Notes: generated by a model not told the origin, from the letters alone. A stretch of 19,697 nt of DNA from JBLIAZ01 sp047632015 (GCA_047632015.1 JBLIBC010000017.1:1-19697); one strand, 5' to 3'; positions 1-7,844 are shown, counted from the stretch's first letter. Program-made: numbers and translations.

Positions 1-77
1 AAATTAAGCGACAGCCGAGGAGGAGCGACGAACAGGTGAGCACGCAAAAGTATTATTCACGAACAAAACTACGATAT

Positions 78-1436
78 ATGAAAAAGCTACAATACGAAAG
101 ACCAGTAATTACAAGACTAAACACTGGAGTAACAAATAAATTTGGAACAAAAACAGAATATGCTCCAGTAACGCATGTTGACGGAAACGCAGTCGCGGAC
201 TTGATTGAAGAATTTGGATCACCTCTTTTTGTGATTTCCGAAAAAACAATTCGAGAAACAATGCGTGAGGCAAACAGGGCGTTTAAAACCAGGTACCCAA
301 AAGTACAGTTTGCATGGTCCTATAAAACGAACTACATGAATGCTGTGTGTAATGTATATCATCAAGAAGGTTCTTGGGGTGAGGTGGTTTCAGGATTTGA
401 ATACCAAAAAGCACTTAAAAACAACTGTCCGGGAAACAAAATCATTTTTAATGGTCCCGATAAAACAGAGGCCGATTTACGTTCAGCTATTACAAACGAT
501 TCTTTAATTCACATCGATCACTTGGACGAATTGTACTTGATTCGGGAATTAGCTGAAGACATGGATATGCGTCCTAGAGTTGCCGTTAGAGTAAACATGG
601 ATGTAGGTGTTTATCCAATGTGGGACAGGTTTGGATTCAACTACGAAAACGGACAAGCTTGGGATGCTATTAATAAAATCATGTTAAACGACAAGATGGA
701 CTTGGTTGGTTTACACTCTCATATCGGAACATTTATGTTAAGCCCAAATGCTTATGGAGTAGCAGCAACTAAGCTTTCTGAATTGGCATTAAGCATCAAA
801 ACTAAATACAAAAAGAACATTCAATACTTGGATTTAGGTGGTGGATTTGCTTCAAAAAACACTTTAAAAGGGTCCTATTTACAAGGTGCTGACAGCTCTC
901 CAACTTTTGATCAATATGCCGAGGCAATCACCACGTCAATTTTGAACGCAGGGTTTCTTGAAGATGAATTACCATTGTTGATTTTAGAATCAGGAAGAGC
1001 TTTAATTGATTCAGCAGGTTCCTTGTTAGGTTCTGTGATATCCAATAAAAGATTATCCGACGGACGAAGAGCGACCATCATGGATTTTGGTGTCAACATT
1101 CTTTTCACTTCGTTTTGGTACGATCACAAAGTGTCACCGGCGCAAGAGTTTTCACAATACACTGAGGACGCTGTGCTGTATGGGCCATTGTGCATGAACA
1201 TTGATGTGATCAGGGAAAACATCACACTTCCTCCTTTGAAACGAGGCGACAATGTAGTGGTGCACACAGTTGGGGCATACAACATGACCCAATGGATGCA
1301 GTTTATTGCTTTACGTCCTGCAGTAGTCATGATTGACATGGACGAAAAACCGCACATTATAAGAGGTAGAGAAACCTTAGAAAACATTGAAGATGTGGAA
1401 GTTTTACCAAGCTATTTAAAAGAATTCAAATTGTAG
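78..1436 (+). CDS. Fold-III PLP-dependent decarboxylase (diaminopimelate/ornithine/arginine decarboxylase family)
   Basis: This is a cytoplasmic enzyme of the alanine-racemase-fold decarboxylases, which remove CO2 from diaminopimelate, ornithine or arginine using PLP. Numbered from the ATG at 78 (452 aa), the PLP lysine is K83 in WSYKTNY. HSHIG (213-217) and GGGFAS (254-259) bind cofactor phosphate, ESGR is at 304-307, and the CMNID segment holds the second-subunit catalytic cysteine, C372. GAYNMTQ follows near 399. The catalytic set is therefore complete. The frame stays open to the left window edge, and a GTG at 36 has a GAGGAGG 10 nt upstream. I prefer ATG 78 because, as I recall the family, its members start close to the YERPVI segment. 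Substrate cannot be assigned: classical LysA features are only partly matched, and the NMTQWMQF tail suggests a distinct Bacteroidota subfamily. A 190-bp gap separates it from the downstream trio, so co-transcription is possible but not shown. Confidence 0.9.
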   Translation: MKKLQYERPVITRLNTGVTNKFGTKTEYAPVTHVDGNAVADLIEEFGSPLFVISEKTIRETMREANRAFKTRYPKVQFAWSYKTNYMNAVCNVYHQEGSWGEVVSGFEYQKALKNNCPGNKIIFNGPDKTEADLRSAITNDSLIHIDHLDELYLIRELAEDMDMRPRVAVRVNMDVGVYPMWDRFGFNYENGQAWDAINKIMLNDKMDLVGLHSHIGTFMLSPNAYGVAATKLSELALSIKTKYKKNIQYLDLGGGFASKNTLKGSYLQGADSSPTFDQYAEAITTSILNAGFLEDELPLLILESGRALIDSAGSLLGSVISNKRLSDGRRATIMDFGVNILFTSFWYDHKVSPAQEFSQYTEDAVLYGPLCMNIDVIRENITLPPLKRGDNVVVHTVGAYNMTQWMQFIALRPAVVMIDMDEKPHIIRGRETLENIEDVEVLPSYLKEFKL

Positions 1437-1497
1437 CGAATCGGGGACTGTTGTTATACTTGTTAAGTTAAGTAAGCTATAGTCAGGTTTTACAATG

Positions 1498-1526
1498 CAC
1501 ATCGGAAAAGTAGGTTCGTTGATGTG
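1498..1526 (+). other. Candidate hairpin between decarboxylase and urea-channel genes
   Basis: CACATCGG and TTGATGTG can pair over eight positions (six Watson-Crick, two G-T) around a 13-nt loop. There is no following T-run, so it does not look like a normal terminator. It could be an RNA structure or chance. The rest of the 190-bp gap shows nothing else clear apart from the short inverted repeat at 1562. Confidence 0.25.
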
Positions 1527-1561
1527 TAGGTTAAGTGTTCAATTAGTAAAACACGGCCCCC

Positions 1562-1578
1562 AATTTTGCAACAAAATT
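1562..1578 (+). promoter_or_regulatory. Inverted repeat and weak -7 box upstream of urea-channel gene
   Basis: AATTTTG and CAAAATT form a perfect 7-bp inverted repeat with a 3-nt centre. The left arm, read with the preceding C, gives CAATTTTG, one mismatch from the Bacteroidota -7 element TAnnTTTG. No convincing TTG sits at the -33 position. A promoter or operator about 50 nt ahead of the start codon is plausible but unproven. Confidence 0.25.
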
Positions 1579-1626
1579 AAGGTAATCACGTACAGGAAGA
1601 GTCGATGAAGTAAATGTGAAGTAAAC

Positions 1627-3816
1627 ATGAAAAAACTAACCTTATATAAAGAAGCCATTGTAAACAGTTACGGGCAGGTCTTTTTTTCCAACCACGCGTG
1701 GTTTGGATACCTGTTGCTGTTGGCCTCCTTCATTAACCCATATGTAGGCTTTAGTGGACTACTAGCCGGAATCATTTCCGTACTGTTGGTTGATTGGATG
1801 GGCTTTAACAAAGAGCTTTTACGAAGTGGTTTGTACACTTTTAATACCATCATGGTTGGGTTCATTGTGGGTGCTTTTTTCGAATTCAATGAAGCATTTT
1901 TTGGAATTTTATTTTTGGGATCGGTGTTCACCACCTTGATCTCGGTATGGCTTTCCGCATTTTTTAGTGCCTACTTAATTCCATTTTTAAGTTTGCCTTT
2001 CATTTTAGGAGTGTGGACAGTGCTGCTTGGAGCAAAAGGTTTTAGGGCAATTAAATTAAGCGAACGCGATATATTCATCATCAATGATTTAAAAAGGTTT
2101 TGGGGAGATGAAATTGGTCAATTTATATACGATATGACCCTCATTAGGTTTCCTTTGTTGATCGATATATACTTGAAGTCTTTAGGTGCCATTTTCTTTC
2201 AATACAATTTATTGGTAGGAGGAATTATTGCAATAGGATTGTTGTTGTACTCTAGGATTGCTTTTTCGTTATCAATAGTTGGGTTTTTAACAGGCTACTA
2301 TTTTTGCGCTTTGCTTCAAGGAAACATGACAGAATTGGAATACAGTTACATTGGATTCAACTACATATTATCCGCCATTGCATTGGGAGGATTCTTTACG
2401 ATTCCGTCCTGGAGAAGTTACCTTTTAGTGGTGCTAGCCTCGATTATGATTGCCTTAAGTATTAGTGCACTCGGGGCATTCTTTTACACCTTTGGGCTAC
2501 CAATTTACTCTCTTCCATTTTCCTTAGTAGCCATGCTATTATTATACATACTACTGCAACGGCAAAGCGATAAAGGGCTGGTTTTGGTGAAACATCAATT
2601 GTACTCGCCCGAAAAAAACTTGTACGCGCACAAACACAGTTTGGAACGCTACAAAAACGACACTTATTTCCACATTCATTTACCCTTTTTTGGAGAATGG
2701 TTTGTATCCCAAGCACACGATGGAAAAATTACACACAAGGAGGATTGGAAGTTCGCTTTTGATTTTGTTATTGCAGACGATACCCAAAAAACCTTTCGGA
2801 TTCCTGGTGATAAAACGTCCGATTTTTACTGTTATGACTTACCAGTTCTTGCTCCGGCTGATGGATATGTAGTCACTTTGGAGGATGGAATTCATGACAA
2901 CGAAATTGGAGACGTAAACTTGGATAAAAACTGGGGGAATGCCATTGTCATTAAACATGGTGATTTCTTATTCAGTAAAATTACACACATTAAGGAGGGG
3001 TCATTTAAAGTAAAACTTGGTGATCATGTAAAAAAAGGAGATTTGCTTGCCAAGTGCGGAAATTCAGGTCGATCACCGGAACCGCACATTCATTTCCAAA
3101 TACAAAGCACACCATACATCGGGGCAAAAACATTAGAATATCCTTTGGCGTATTACATTTCAAAAGACAATGGGAAACACCAGTTTCATTCCTTTGAATA
3201 CCCTGAAGAAGGACAAACGATTTTTAAAGTAAGTCCTACTAAATTGATTTCGGAGGCCATGAAGTTTACCCCAGGAATGAGCTTTGATTTTGAAGTGGAG
3301 AAAGGTCGAGGTAATGATGTGCACAAAACCAGAGTTCATTGGGAGGTATTTACTAACGCCCTTAACCAAACTTACTTTTACTGTAAGGAAACTGAATCCA
3401 CTGCTTATTTTGTAAACAATGGAACCTTGCACTATTTCACAGAATTTCATGGTGATAAAAAGTCCTTGCTGCACTACTTTTTCCTCGGGGCACACAAAGT
3501 ATTACTAGCTTATTATCCTGAGGTGGAAGTAAAAGATATTCTCCCAATTACTGGGTTTTACAACGGAATTAGCCAGTATTTACAAGATTTTGTAGCGCCA
3601 TTTTACATTTATTTAAAAGCAGACTATGTGTCAAAGTTCACGGACATTGACAACGAAATGGATCCAAAATACATTAAATTACAATCCAGTAGCACGGCCA
3701 ACATTGGTTCAAAAAAACACAGTGAATTGTTGTTTGAAATGGAACTGAAAAACGGAATTATTCACTCATTTAACATCAAGAAAGGAGAGCAATGTATCCA
3801 AGTAAAAGCCATATAA
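1627..3816 (+). CDS. Urea-transporter-like membrane channel fused to M23 metallopeptidase domain
   Basis: This 729-aa protein has two parts. Residues about 24-310 match the urea transporter (UT) fold: about ten membrane segments in two pseudo-repeats, each with a GFN/TFN helix (TFNTIMVG at 71-78, GFNYILSA at 243-250) and an LPF signature (IPFLSLPF at 118-125, LPIYSLPF at 291-298). Residues about 340-510 are an M23 (lysostaphin-type) domain: H370 and D379 before VLAPADGYVV, NWGNAIVIKHG, then SKITH with H454, GDHVKKGDLLAKCGNSGRS and EPHIHFQ with H487/H489. The metal-site set therefore looks intact, with nine rather than four residues between the first His and Asp. Residues 520-729 are an uncharacterised extension. 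Family knowledge suggests passive urea or small-amide permeation plus peptidoglycan cutting. Ten helices would put both termini on one side, so the M23 location is uncertain. Its last 25 nt overlap the next gene. A possible SD-like CAGGAAGAG lies far upstream of the ATG. Confidence 0.88.
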   Translation: MKKLTLYKEAIVNSYGQVFFSNHAWFGYLLLLASFINPYVGFSGLLAGIISVLLVDWMGFNKELLRSGLYTFNTIMVGFIVGAFFEFNEAFFGILFLGSVFTTLISVWLSAFFSAYLIPFLSLPFILGVWTVLLGAKGFRAIKLSERDIFIINDLKRFWGDEIGQFIYDMTLIRFPLLIDIYLKSLGAIFFQYNLLVGGIIAIGLLLYSRIAFSLSIVGFLTGYYFCALLQGNMTELEYSYIGFNYILSAIALGGFFTIPSWRSYLLVVLASIMIALSISALGAFFYTFGLPIYSLPFSLVAMLLLYILLQRQSDKGLVLVKHQLYSPEKNLYAHKHSLERYKNDTYFHIHLPFFGEWFVSQAHDGKITHKEDWKFAFDFVIADDTQKTFRIPGDKTSDFYCYDLPVLAPADGYVVTLEDGIHDNEIGDVNLDKNWGNAIVIKHGDFLFSKITHIKEGSFKVKLGDHVKKGDLLAKCGNSGRSPEPHIHFQIQSTPYIGAKTLEYPLAYYISKDNGKHQFHSFEYPEEGQTIFKVSPTKLISEAMKFTPGMSFDFEVEKGRGNDVHKTRVHWEVFTNALNQTYFYCKETESTAYFVNNGTLHYFTEFHGDKKSLLHYFFLGAHKVLLAYYPEVEVKDILPITGFYNGISQYLQDFVAPFYIYLKADYVSKFTDIDNEMDPKYIKLQSSSTANIGSKKHSELLFEMELKNGIIHSFNIKKGEQCIQVKAI

Positions 3817-4982
3817 TAAGTTGCCTATTTTTGTTTGCTATAGCTTTTTCAGCTGCAGCTCAAAATCCAGCAATAGATTCCAGGATCGTGGAATCACGTA
3901 CTTATGCGCTGTACTTGAAAAAAGATTGGAAGACTCTTGTTGCGGTTGGTGATTCAGCATTAGACCAAGGTACTGACTACTATTACTTACGCTCAAGAAT
4001 GGGAATTGCTTATTTTAGTTTAGGGAAGTACTATACTGCTATCAAACATTTTAAAAAGGCAATAGAGTTTAACCCTATCCAAGAACTCCCTGGACGCTAC
4101 TTATCTTTAAGTTATTTGTATACTGGACAGTATGAAAAAAGCAGAAAAGCAGCTGTTAAGTTAAGTGCTTATTCGCAAGAATTAATACTGTTTAAGGAAG
4201 GGAAAATATTGAATTACATTGGATTTAATCCTGGTTTTAAATTCAGCAAATCCACTGACATTAACACGGCAAATTTATTAGGATTTAATGTGGGACATTA
4301 CTTGTTTAAGCAAGTTTCATTTAACCATAGTTTTAGCACCTATAATCAAAAGGGCGACTTTTGGGATTTTGGCCAAAAAGACTACTTTGCTCAAGGCAAT
4401 ATTCCTTTAGGAAAGGAGTATCTATTGTCCTTATCCTACCACTATTTATTCAGTACCACTACGCTGGATTTTACCACGTTCCAACAAGAATATAACTCGC
4501 AAGCATACGCTGCCTCTGCAATTGTTTCCAAACAAGTAGGTAAACACAACTTTTCAATTGGAACCACAGGATTGGAAGTAGACAGCACATTTCAAATGCA
4601 ACACGATTTGGGATACGCTTATTTCCCATTGGATAACAACAAGTTAAGTTTCGGAGCTAAAGGATATTTACATACTTCTGACTTTTATACCACAAGCTAC
4701 TTATCCGTTTTACCATATGCTAGTTTTCGACCTACTAAAAAATTAAGTTTTTTTGCATCCTATTTGAACAGTCGAGGCAATAACATTGCTGAGTGGAATG
4801 GAGCAATTTTGAATAATTCTCCTGATTTAACCACAACAAAAATTACCTTGTCTAGTAACTACCAACTAGCCAAAAAATGGCACATGTCATTGACCTACGA
4901 AAGGGAGCAAAAGGAGTCTGAAACCATTACTGATTATAACTACAACTCAATTTTTTTATCACTTAAATACACACCGCTATGA
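3792..4982 (+). CDS. TPR and outer-membrane beta-barrel protein (YaiO-like)
   Basis: This 396-aa exported protein begins with a signal peptide (basic start, hydrophobic core ISCLFLFAIAFS, likely cleavage before Q24 after SAAA). Residues about 62-126 form two TPR-like units (GIAYFSLGKYYTAIKHFKKA, then YLSLSYLYTGQYEKSRKA). From about 137 to the end the sequence alternates polar and aromatic/hydrophobic residues in strand-length blocks and ends in a short strand (SIFLSLKYTPL), as in outer-membrane barrels. The arrangement resembles YaiO-type proteins. The ATG lies inside the end of the channel gene, with AAAGGAGAG just upstream, which argues for translational coupling and for this start. It probably sits in the outer membrane with its TPRs in the periplasm, where they could contact the M23 domain or the next TPR protein. 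What passes through it is unknown. Confidence 0.8.
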   Translation: MYPSKSHIISCLFLFAIAFSAAAQNPAIDSRIVESRTYALYLKKDWKTLVAVGDSALDQGTDYYYLRSRMGIAYFSLGKYYTAIKHFKKAIEFNPIQELPGRYLSLSYLYTGQYEKSRKAAVKLSAYSQELILFKEGKILNYIGFNPGFKFSKSTDINTANLLGFNVGHYLFKQVSFNHSFSTYNQKGDFWDFGQKDYFAQGNIPLGKEYLLSLSYHYLFSTTTLDFTTFQQEYNSQAYAASAIVSKQVGKHNFSIGTTGLEVDSTFQMQHDLGYAYFPLDNNKLSFGAKGYLHTSDFYTTSYLSVLPYASFRPTKKLSFFASYLNSRGNNIAEWNGAILNNSPDLTTTKITLSSNYQLAKKWHMSLTYEREQKESETITDYNYNSIFLSLKYTPL

Positions 4983-5623
4983 AAATAATGAACAAAATAC
5001 TCGGAACAAAACTCCTAAAAACAACAAGCGTTATCGTATTGCTATTAATGACTACCGCTTCCATACAGGCTCAAAATAATCCTGTAGCAGACGCTTTTAC
5101 ACAAAGCTACTATTTTGAGAAAGTGAGCAATTACCCTGCGGCAATTGCAGCTTTAAAAAAGGTATACAGTGACACTTCGTATGAAATAAATTTACGCTTA
5201 GGGTGGTTAACCTACAGTGCCGCAAGCTATCAAGAATCGGTTAATTACTATCAAATATGTATTAACCTGATGCCTGTTTCAATTGAAGCCAGACTTGGAA
5301 TTGTATACCCAGCAGCAGCACTAGGAAACATGACCCAAGTAATAGCTGAGTACAGTAAAATCTTGGAAATTGACCCTCAAAACACAGTGGCAAATTACAA
5401 ACTAGGCTACATTTACTACGACAAAAAAGAATATCAAACCTCCTACAAATATTTTGAAAAAGTGGTCAACTTGTATCCTTTTGACTACGACGGATTACTG
5501 ATGTTCGCTTGGACAAACTACAGGCTCGGAAAAACCCGAGAAGCCAAAGTACTTTTTGGTAAAATACTTCTTTTGTCCCCAGGTGATGCAAGCGGTACTG
5601 AAGGGTTAGGATTAATAAAATAA
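4979..5623 (+). CDS. Secreted TPR-repeat protein
   Basis: This 214-aa protein has a signal peptide (MKIMNKILGT, hydrophobic VIVLLLMTTA, likely cut after SIQA near residue 31), then almost only TPR repeats: about five units spanning roughly 34-203. The clearest are 136-169 (ANYKLGYIYYDKKEYQTSYK) and 170-203. There is no lipobox cysteine and no catalytic motif, so it is predicted as a soluble periplasmic scaffold. Its ATG overlaps the TGA of the barrel gene (ATGA), typical of coupled translation. An in-frame ATG at 4988 is an alternative start that keeps a usable signal peptide. By context it probably binds the barrel/TPR protein or the channel-M23 protein. No specific function is supported by sequence alone. 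Confidence 0.85.
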   Translation: MKIMNKILGTKLLKTTSVIVLLLMTTASIQAQNNPVADAFTQSYYFEKVSNYPAAIAALKKVYSDTSYEINLRLGWLTYSAASYQESVNYYQICINLMPVSIEARLGIVYPAAALGNMTQVIAEYSKILEIDPQNTVANYKLGYIYYDKKEYQTSYKYFEKVVNLYPFDYDGLLMFAWTNYRLGKTREAKVLFGKILLLSPGDASGTEGLGLIK

Positions 5624-5669
5624 AGCCATGTTCATTAACTGCTTAAACCTCTTTGTAAAAATTACTTTG

Positions 5670-5677
5670 TAGTTTTG
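5670..5677 (+). promoter_or_regulatory. Candidate -7 promoter box for methyltransferase gene
   Basis: TAGTTTTG matches the Bacteroidota -7 consensus TAnnTTTG and ends 31 nt before the ATG at 5709. A TTTG at 5652-5655 could be the -33 element, but only 14 nt separate the two, shorter than usual. The box suggests the methyltransferase can be expressed separately from the upstream envelope genes. Confidence 0.4.
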
Positions 5678-5708
5678 TGACCTTCAAAAGGATTAACGAA
5701 GTTACTAG

Positions 5709-6560
5709 ATGTTCGAAAACAAAGACACTGCGGAATACTACAACACCACCCAGCACCATTATGAAAACTGGTGGAATTTGGGTGATACGTTGGCTTTGCA
5801 TTACGGCATTTGGGATGAAACTACCAGCAATTTTCCAGAGTCCTTGGTCAACACCAATAAAGTGCTTTTTGAAAAAGGAAAAATTCAAGATGGGAACCGG
5901 GTGCTTGATGCAGGTTGTGGTGTTGGAGGGGCAGCATTTTTTATTGCAAGTCAAAAACAGGTTTCCGTTACAGGAATTACCTTAAGCGAAAAACAAGTAA
6001 AACTAGCAAACGAAAAAGCAGTTGAAAACGGTTTGTCTAATAGGGTGAATTTTGAAGAAATGGATTACACCAACACCAGCTTTCCAGATGAATCATTCGA
6101 CGTCATTTGGGCCTGTGAAAGCATATGTCACACAGTGGATAAAGCTGACTTTGTTAAGGAGGCTTTTCGTTTATTGAAAAAAGGAGGACGACTTATATTG
6201 TGCGACTACTACCTTGTAAACGACGACCAAAAAGACAAGCACAATTACATCCAAAAATGGCTTAAAACTTGGAGTATCACTCGAATAACTTCAAGTAATT
6301 ACTTTGAAAATAAGCTGACTGAAGGAGGATTCATCAACATTGAAACTACCGACTACACCAAGGAAATTAAAAAAAGTGCCTGGAAAATGTTTTTAGCTGG
6401 AGTCATAGGCTCGCTACCTTCCATTGCTTACAACATTACCCATCCGAAGGCCTCTCGATTTGGAAAGACACACTATAAAGGTTGTTACTACCAGTATGTT
6501 GCTTTGGTAAAAAATCTTTGGAAGTGGAAAGTGATGTACGCTGAAAAACCTTTAGACTAA
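5709..6560 (+). CDS. Class I SAM-dependent methyltransferase (sterol/tocopherol C-methyltransferase-like)
   Basis: The 283-aa protein has a complete Rossmann-type SAM site: VLDAGCGVGG (65-74, motif I), VTGITLSEKQ (87-96, acidic/ribose loop), FDVIWACESICH (130-141) and LKKGGRLILCD (156-166). The GITLS and ESICH patterns and the N-terminal lead resemble the ERG6, gamma-tocopherol and cyclopropane-synthase-like group, which methylates small hydrophobic or quinone-like substrates. No membrane segment or signal peptide is evident, so it is cytoplasmic. The substrate is unknown. It follows the TPR gene by 85 bp but has its own promoter candidate. Its 3' end overlaps the convergent SDR-like gene by 9 bp. 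Confidence 0.88.
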   Translation: MFENKDTAEYYNTTQHHYENWWNLGDTLALHYGIWDETTSNFPESLVNTNKVLFEKGKIQDGNRVLDAGCGVGGAAFFIASQKQVSVTGITLSEKQVKLANEKAVENGLSNRVNFEEMDYTNTSFPDESFDVIWACESICHTVDKADFVKEAFRLLKKGGRLILCDYYLVNDDQKDKHNYIQKWLKTWSITRITSSNYFENKLTEGGFINIETTDYTKEIKKSAWKMFLAGVIGSLPSIAYNITHPKASRFGKTHYKGCYYQYVALVKNLWKWKVMYAEKPLD

Positions 6561-7238
6561 CTCCTGCTTTAATTCCGTATTTGCCAATTTATTGATGTCA
6601 GGATTGTGCAATATTTTACCCATTTTACTATGAAACAAACTGTTAATCATTGCTTTACCAAATGCAGTGGTGGTTGTCACGTTTTTCATTTTCCTGAAAA
6701 ATGGAAACAAAGGACGTGTTAAAATATAAGCCCAGTTATATAATCTTGTATTGGAAACAATGCCTCTTTCAGGTAATATCATTCCTGGCCTAAATGCGTA
6801 AGCATCTTTAAATTCTTTCGAAAAAACCAAGTTTTCAGCTGCCCCTTTTACCCTTGCCCACATTGTTTTTCCTTTCTCGGAACTGTCCGTTCCCTCACCA
6901 GAAACGTAATTAAAAACCATATTTGAATTGAATGCATGAAGTTGGTCCACAAACACCTTTGTCACATCAACAATGATTGATTTATATTTTTCTTCTGACA
7001 ATCCTACTACTGAAACTCCCATGCAAAAAAAACAGGCATCATAAACGCCTTCAATTTTAGCAGTGGAAAAATTCATGAAATCGGAAAACACCAGCTCTTT
7101 CACTTTTGAATGATCATAGCCTAATGGTTTTCTGTTGATGAGTAACACTTCTCCAATGCGATCATCATCCAAACATTCTAGCAAAACAGCTTTACCCACC
7201 ATTCCACTTGCTCCTGTTATGATAACGTTTTTCAGCAA
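6552..7238 (-). CDS. Atypical SDR, NAD(P)-binding TIP30/HTATIP2-like protein
   Basis: A 228-aa Rossmann protein with the dinucleotide motif TGASGMVG at residues 8-15 and the family segment YVSGEGTDSSEKGK (111-124). It resembles the TIP30/CC3-like atypical short-chain dehydrogenases. Where a normal SDR has YxxxK, this one has WARVK (W127, K131), so the catalytic tyrosine is absent and its chemistry is uncertain. There is no ATG: the reading frame opens at the FolE stop codon, and the only usable starts are TTG at 7238 and CTG just after it. The family start (ITGASG about 6 residues in) fits TTG. It lies 6 bp after folE in the same frame, so translation is probably coupled to folE. It might act on a pterin carbonyl, given its neighbours, but that is inference. 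Confidence 0.85.
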   Translation of the reverse strand: MLKNVIITGASGMVGKAVLLECLDDDRIGEVLLINRKPLGYDHSKVKELVFSDFMNFSTAKIEGVYDACFFCMGVSVVGLSEEKYKSIIVDVTKVFVDQLHAFNSNMVFNYVSGEGTDSSEKGKTMWARVKGAAENLVFSKEFKDAYAFRPGMILPERGIVSNTRLYNWAYILTRPLFPFFRKMKNVTTTTAFGKAMINSLFHSKMGKILHNPDINKLANTELKQELV

Positions 7239-7244
7239 TGGTTC

Positions 7245-7844
7245 TTAATTGTATTTTCTTGAAATCAAACTGATGAACTCTTTTCTTGTTTTATCGTTTT
7301 CAAAAGCCCCAGTAAAGGAAGATGTGGTAGTCAAGGAGTTTTGTTTTTGAATTCCTCTCATTTGCATGCACATGTGCTGAGCTTCAATCACAACTGCAAC
7401 TCCTAAAGGTTCTAATGTATCTTGAATACAGGCTTTTATTTGATCAGTCAATCTTTCTTGCACTTGCAGTCTCCTAGCAAACGCATCCACTACTCGTGGG
7501 ATTTTACTTAATCCTACAATTTTACCATTAGGAATATAAGCCACATGAGCTTTTCCAAAAAATGGTAACATGTGGTGCTCACACATGGAATAAACTTCGA
7601 TGTCTTTGACAATAACCATTTGATCATGATCCTCAGAAAACATGGCCGACTTTAATATTTCAGCGGGATCTAAGTCGTACCCATGCGTTAAATACTGCAA
7701 TGCTTTGGCTACACGTTCCGGTGTTTTTTCCAAACCTTCTCGGTTTACATCCTCACCAATGTCTGTTAATACTGTCTTGTAAACACGTGATAAAGAAGCT
7801 ATTTTTTCCTCATCGTATTGTTCTATTTTCTTGTATCCTCCCAT
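7245..7844 (-). CDS. folE: GTP cyclohydrolase I
   Basis: FolE converts GTP to 7,8-dihydroneopterin triphosphate, the first step to folate, biopterin and deazapurines. The 199-aa protein carries the zinc ligands C88 and H91 in MCEHHMLPF and C159 in QHMCMQMRG. GLSKIPRVVDAFARRLQVQE (111-130) and the GIQKQNSLTTTS segment are canonical. Length is normal for the family, with a short variable N-terminus. The ATG is 4 nt downstream of a TAAATTTA box, which suggests a transcript starting at or very near the start codon. It probably forms a transcript with the SDR-like gene 6 bp downstream. The PTPS/QueD gene lies 175 bp upstream on the same strand. Confidence 0.97.
   Translation of the reverse strand: MGGYKKIEQYDEEKIASLSRVYKTVLTDIGEDVNREGLEKTPERVAKALQYLTHGYDLDPAEILKSAMFSEDHDQMVIVKDIEVYSMCEHHMLPFFGKAHVAYIPNGKIVGLSKIPRVVDAFARRLQVQERLTDQIKACIQDTLEPLGVAVVIEAQHMCMQMRGIQKQNSLTTTSSFTGAFENDKTRKEFISLISRKYN

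Noticed and set aside
2680..2780. Loss of an M23 zinc ligand, since the residue four before D379 is Lys instead of His
   Set aside because: H370 lies nine residues before D379 in a HKEDWKFAFDF arrangement, a spacing I recall from other M23 proteins with an xxYAxDF segment, so the ligand set is probably intact.
3160..3495. 111-codon antisense frame within the UT-M23 gene
   Set aside because: It is opposite a clear coding frame, with no promoter or conserved motif.
5643..5985. Overlapping frames on both strands at the start of the methyltransferase gene
   Set aside because: Motif I and the rest of the SAM fold lie in the 5709 frame; the others have no family features.
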